Shown here one piece after another: positions 63,282 to 64,000 of a stretch of 64,000 nt of DNA (position 1 is the stretch's first letter; every line of letters starts with the position of its first letter). Made by a program: the position numbers and the translations under genes. The DNA comes from Nocardioides lacusdianchii (GTDB lineage Bacteria > Actinomycetota > Actinomycetes > Propionibacteriales > Nocardioidaceae): NCBI RefSeq assembly GCF_020102855.1, contig NZ_JADHZD010000004.1, positions 62,001-126,000 on the forward strand, read 5' to 3'. The notes below the pieces were generated by a model. The model worked only from the letters and a program-made list of their open reading frames with translations, did no database searches and had not been told where the DNA came from.

Positions 63282-64000
63282 TCAGACCCCGATCGGGTGC
63301 CAGACGGTCTTGGTCTCCATGAACCGGGTCATCCGGTCCAGGCCGGGCTCCAAGAGCCAGTCGGTGTCGGGGGCGGGACGGCGTACGCGCTTGAGGTTGT
63401 CGGCCGCGGCCACCTCGAGCTCCCTCGCCACCTCGGCGTCCTCGACGCCGGTCAGGTCGAGGCCGTTGACGTCCATGTGCGAGGCCAGCCACGGGGCGAT
63501 CTCGGCCTGCGAGCCGGTGAGCACGTTGACCACGCCGCCGGGCAGGTCGCTGGTGGCCATGACCTCGCCGAGGGTGATCGCTGTCAGCGGGTTGTCCTGG
63601 CTGGCGATCACCACGACGGTGTTGCCGGTGACGATGAGCGGCGCCACGACGCTGACCAGGCCCAGGAGGGCGCCCCGGGGGGCGACGACGGCGATGACGC
63701 CGCTGGGCTCGGGGGTGGAGAGGTTGAAGAAGGGGCCGGCGACCGGGTTGGCGTTGCCGACGACCTGGGTGATCTTGTCGGCCCACCCGGCGTACCAGAC
63801 GAGGCGGTCGATCGCGGCGTCGACGTAGGTCCTGGCCTTCGCCGCGGAGATGCCCTCGGCCGCGCGGAGCTCGGCCTCGAGCTGCTCGCGGCGGCCCTCC
63901 AGGACCTCGGCGATCCGGTAGACGACCTGCGCACGGTTGTACGCCGTCTTGCCCGACCAGCCGCCGAAGGCCGCGCGGGCGGCCACGACGGCGTCGCGGG
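63282..64000 (-). CDS. Truncated aldehyde dehydrogenase-like protein (5' end outside window)
   Basis: The visible 239 residues match the NAD-binding domain of aldehyde dehydrogenases: FGGWSGKTAYNRAQVVYRIAEVL, YYAGW-like VWYAGWADK, PSGVIAVVAPRGALLGLV, GNTVVVIAS, and SDLPGGVVNVLTG. The protein stops (WHPIGV) just where the catalytic domain with its Cys should begin, so it lacks the active-site Cys. In actinobacteria a short protein of this kind often stands next to a full aldehyde dehydrogenase and deoC in deoxyribose breakdown, which fits this nucleoside region. The start lies beyond the window edge. Confidence 0.85.
   Translation of the reverse strand, partial: RDAVVAARAAFGGWSGKTAYNRAQVVYRIAEVLEGRREQLEAELRAAEGISAAKARTYVDAAIDRLVWYAGWADKITQVVGNANPVAGPFFNLSTPEPSGVIAVVAPRGALLGLVSVVAPLIVTGNTVVVIASQDNPLTAITLGEVMATSDLPGGVVNVLTGSQAEIAPWLASHMDVNGLDLTGVEDAEVARELEVAAADNLKRVRRPAPDTDWLLEPGLDRMTRFMETKTVWHPIGV

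Overview
The window is a dense, very GC-rich (roughly 70 percent) chromosomal segment from an actinobacterium. I infer a Nocardioides-like member of the Nocardioidaceae. The reasons are the codon bias, an intergenic repeat with GGTCTCGATACG and TACTCGACCACCG ends, a monomeric isocitrate dehydrogenase, and a gene order matching the M. tuberculosis uvrD1 - M23 peptidase - sucCD - perM - purN - purH neighbourhood (Rv0949 to Rv0957). I see no rRNA, tRNA, CRISPR array, phage or intact insertion sequence. Coding density is about 93 percent.

Layout. 1-3.9 kb: the end of a PspC/LuxR-type two-component system, an APC permease, a universal stress protein and a small membrane protein. 4-6.4 kb: pcrA/uvrD1. 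6.4-6.7 kb: a tandem plus inverted repeat patch. 6.7-9 kb: an M23 peptidase and a photolyase on the minus strand. 9.2-11.2 kb: sucCD. 11.4-14.7 kb: an unusual pair, a membrane-anchored ECF-sigma-like protein carrying two extracytoplasmic sensor-like domains and a downstream lipoprotein that also has two related-looking domains. 14.8-20.9 kb: perM-like, yibE/F, purN, a ZTP riboswitch, purH, folD, DUF3017. 21-26.3 kb: mdh, a lipoprotein, an aquaporin with a long QPG-rich tail, and monomeric icd. 26.3-33.3 kb: DUF6498, an MFS exporter, a 52-aa protein, a secreted lipase, DUF4328, trpS, a 2H phosphoesterase and YihY/BrkB. 33.3-34.7 kb: a small island of imperfect hairpin repeats around a frameshifted AbiEi/DUF559-like gene. 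34.7-41.9 kb: two different succinate dehydrogenase operons head to head (sdhCAB, minus strand; an Sdh1-like trio, plus strand). 41.9-43.6 kb: an SDR and a divergent XRE regulator. 43.6-48.6 kb: mutA-mutB-meaB. 48.6-51 kb: an M20 hydrolase and a PAS histidine kinase. 51.1-64 kb: a nucleoside uptake and salvage region (BMP lipoprotein, ABC ATPase and two permeases, cdd, deoA, add, a uridine-kinase-like gene, and a truncated aldehyde dehydrogenase), plus MaoC, a C39-like protein and a VWA protein.

How it fits together. Much of the window is central carbon metabolism around succinyl-CoA: methylmalonyl-CoA mutase with its MeaB chaperone produces succinyl-CoA, SucCD converts it to succinate, two succinate dehydrogenases pass electrons to quinone, and Mdh and Icd complete adjacent TCA steps. 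A second theme is purine and pyrimidine metabolism, with de novo synthesis (purN, purH, folD, under a ZTP riboswitch) and nucleoside import and breakdown. Many transcripts look leaderless, with a TANNNT -10 box ending 6-8 nt before the start codon. Convergent genes are often separated by long perfect hairpins.

Most unusual items: the sigma-like/sensor fusion at 12.8-14.7 kb, a repeat element captured inside the mutB reading frame, two families of hairpin repeats, and the paired SDH operons. All functional names come from reading motifs and family resemblance by eye; no database search was run.
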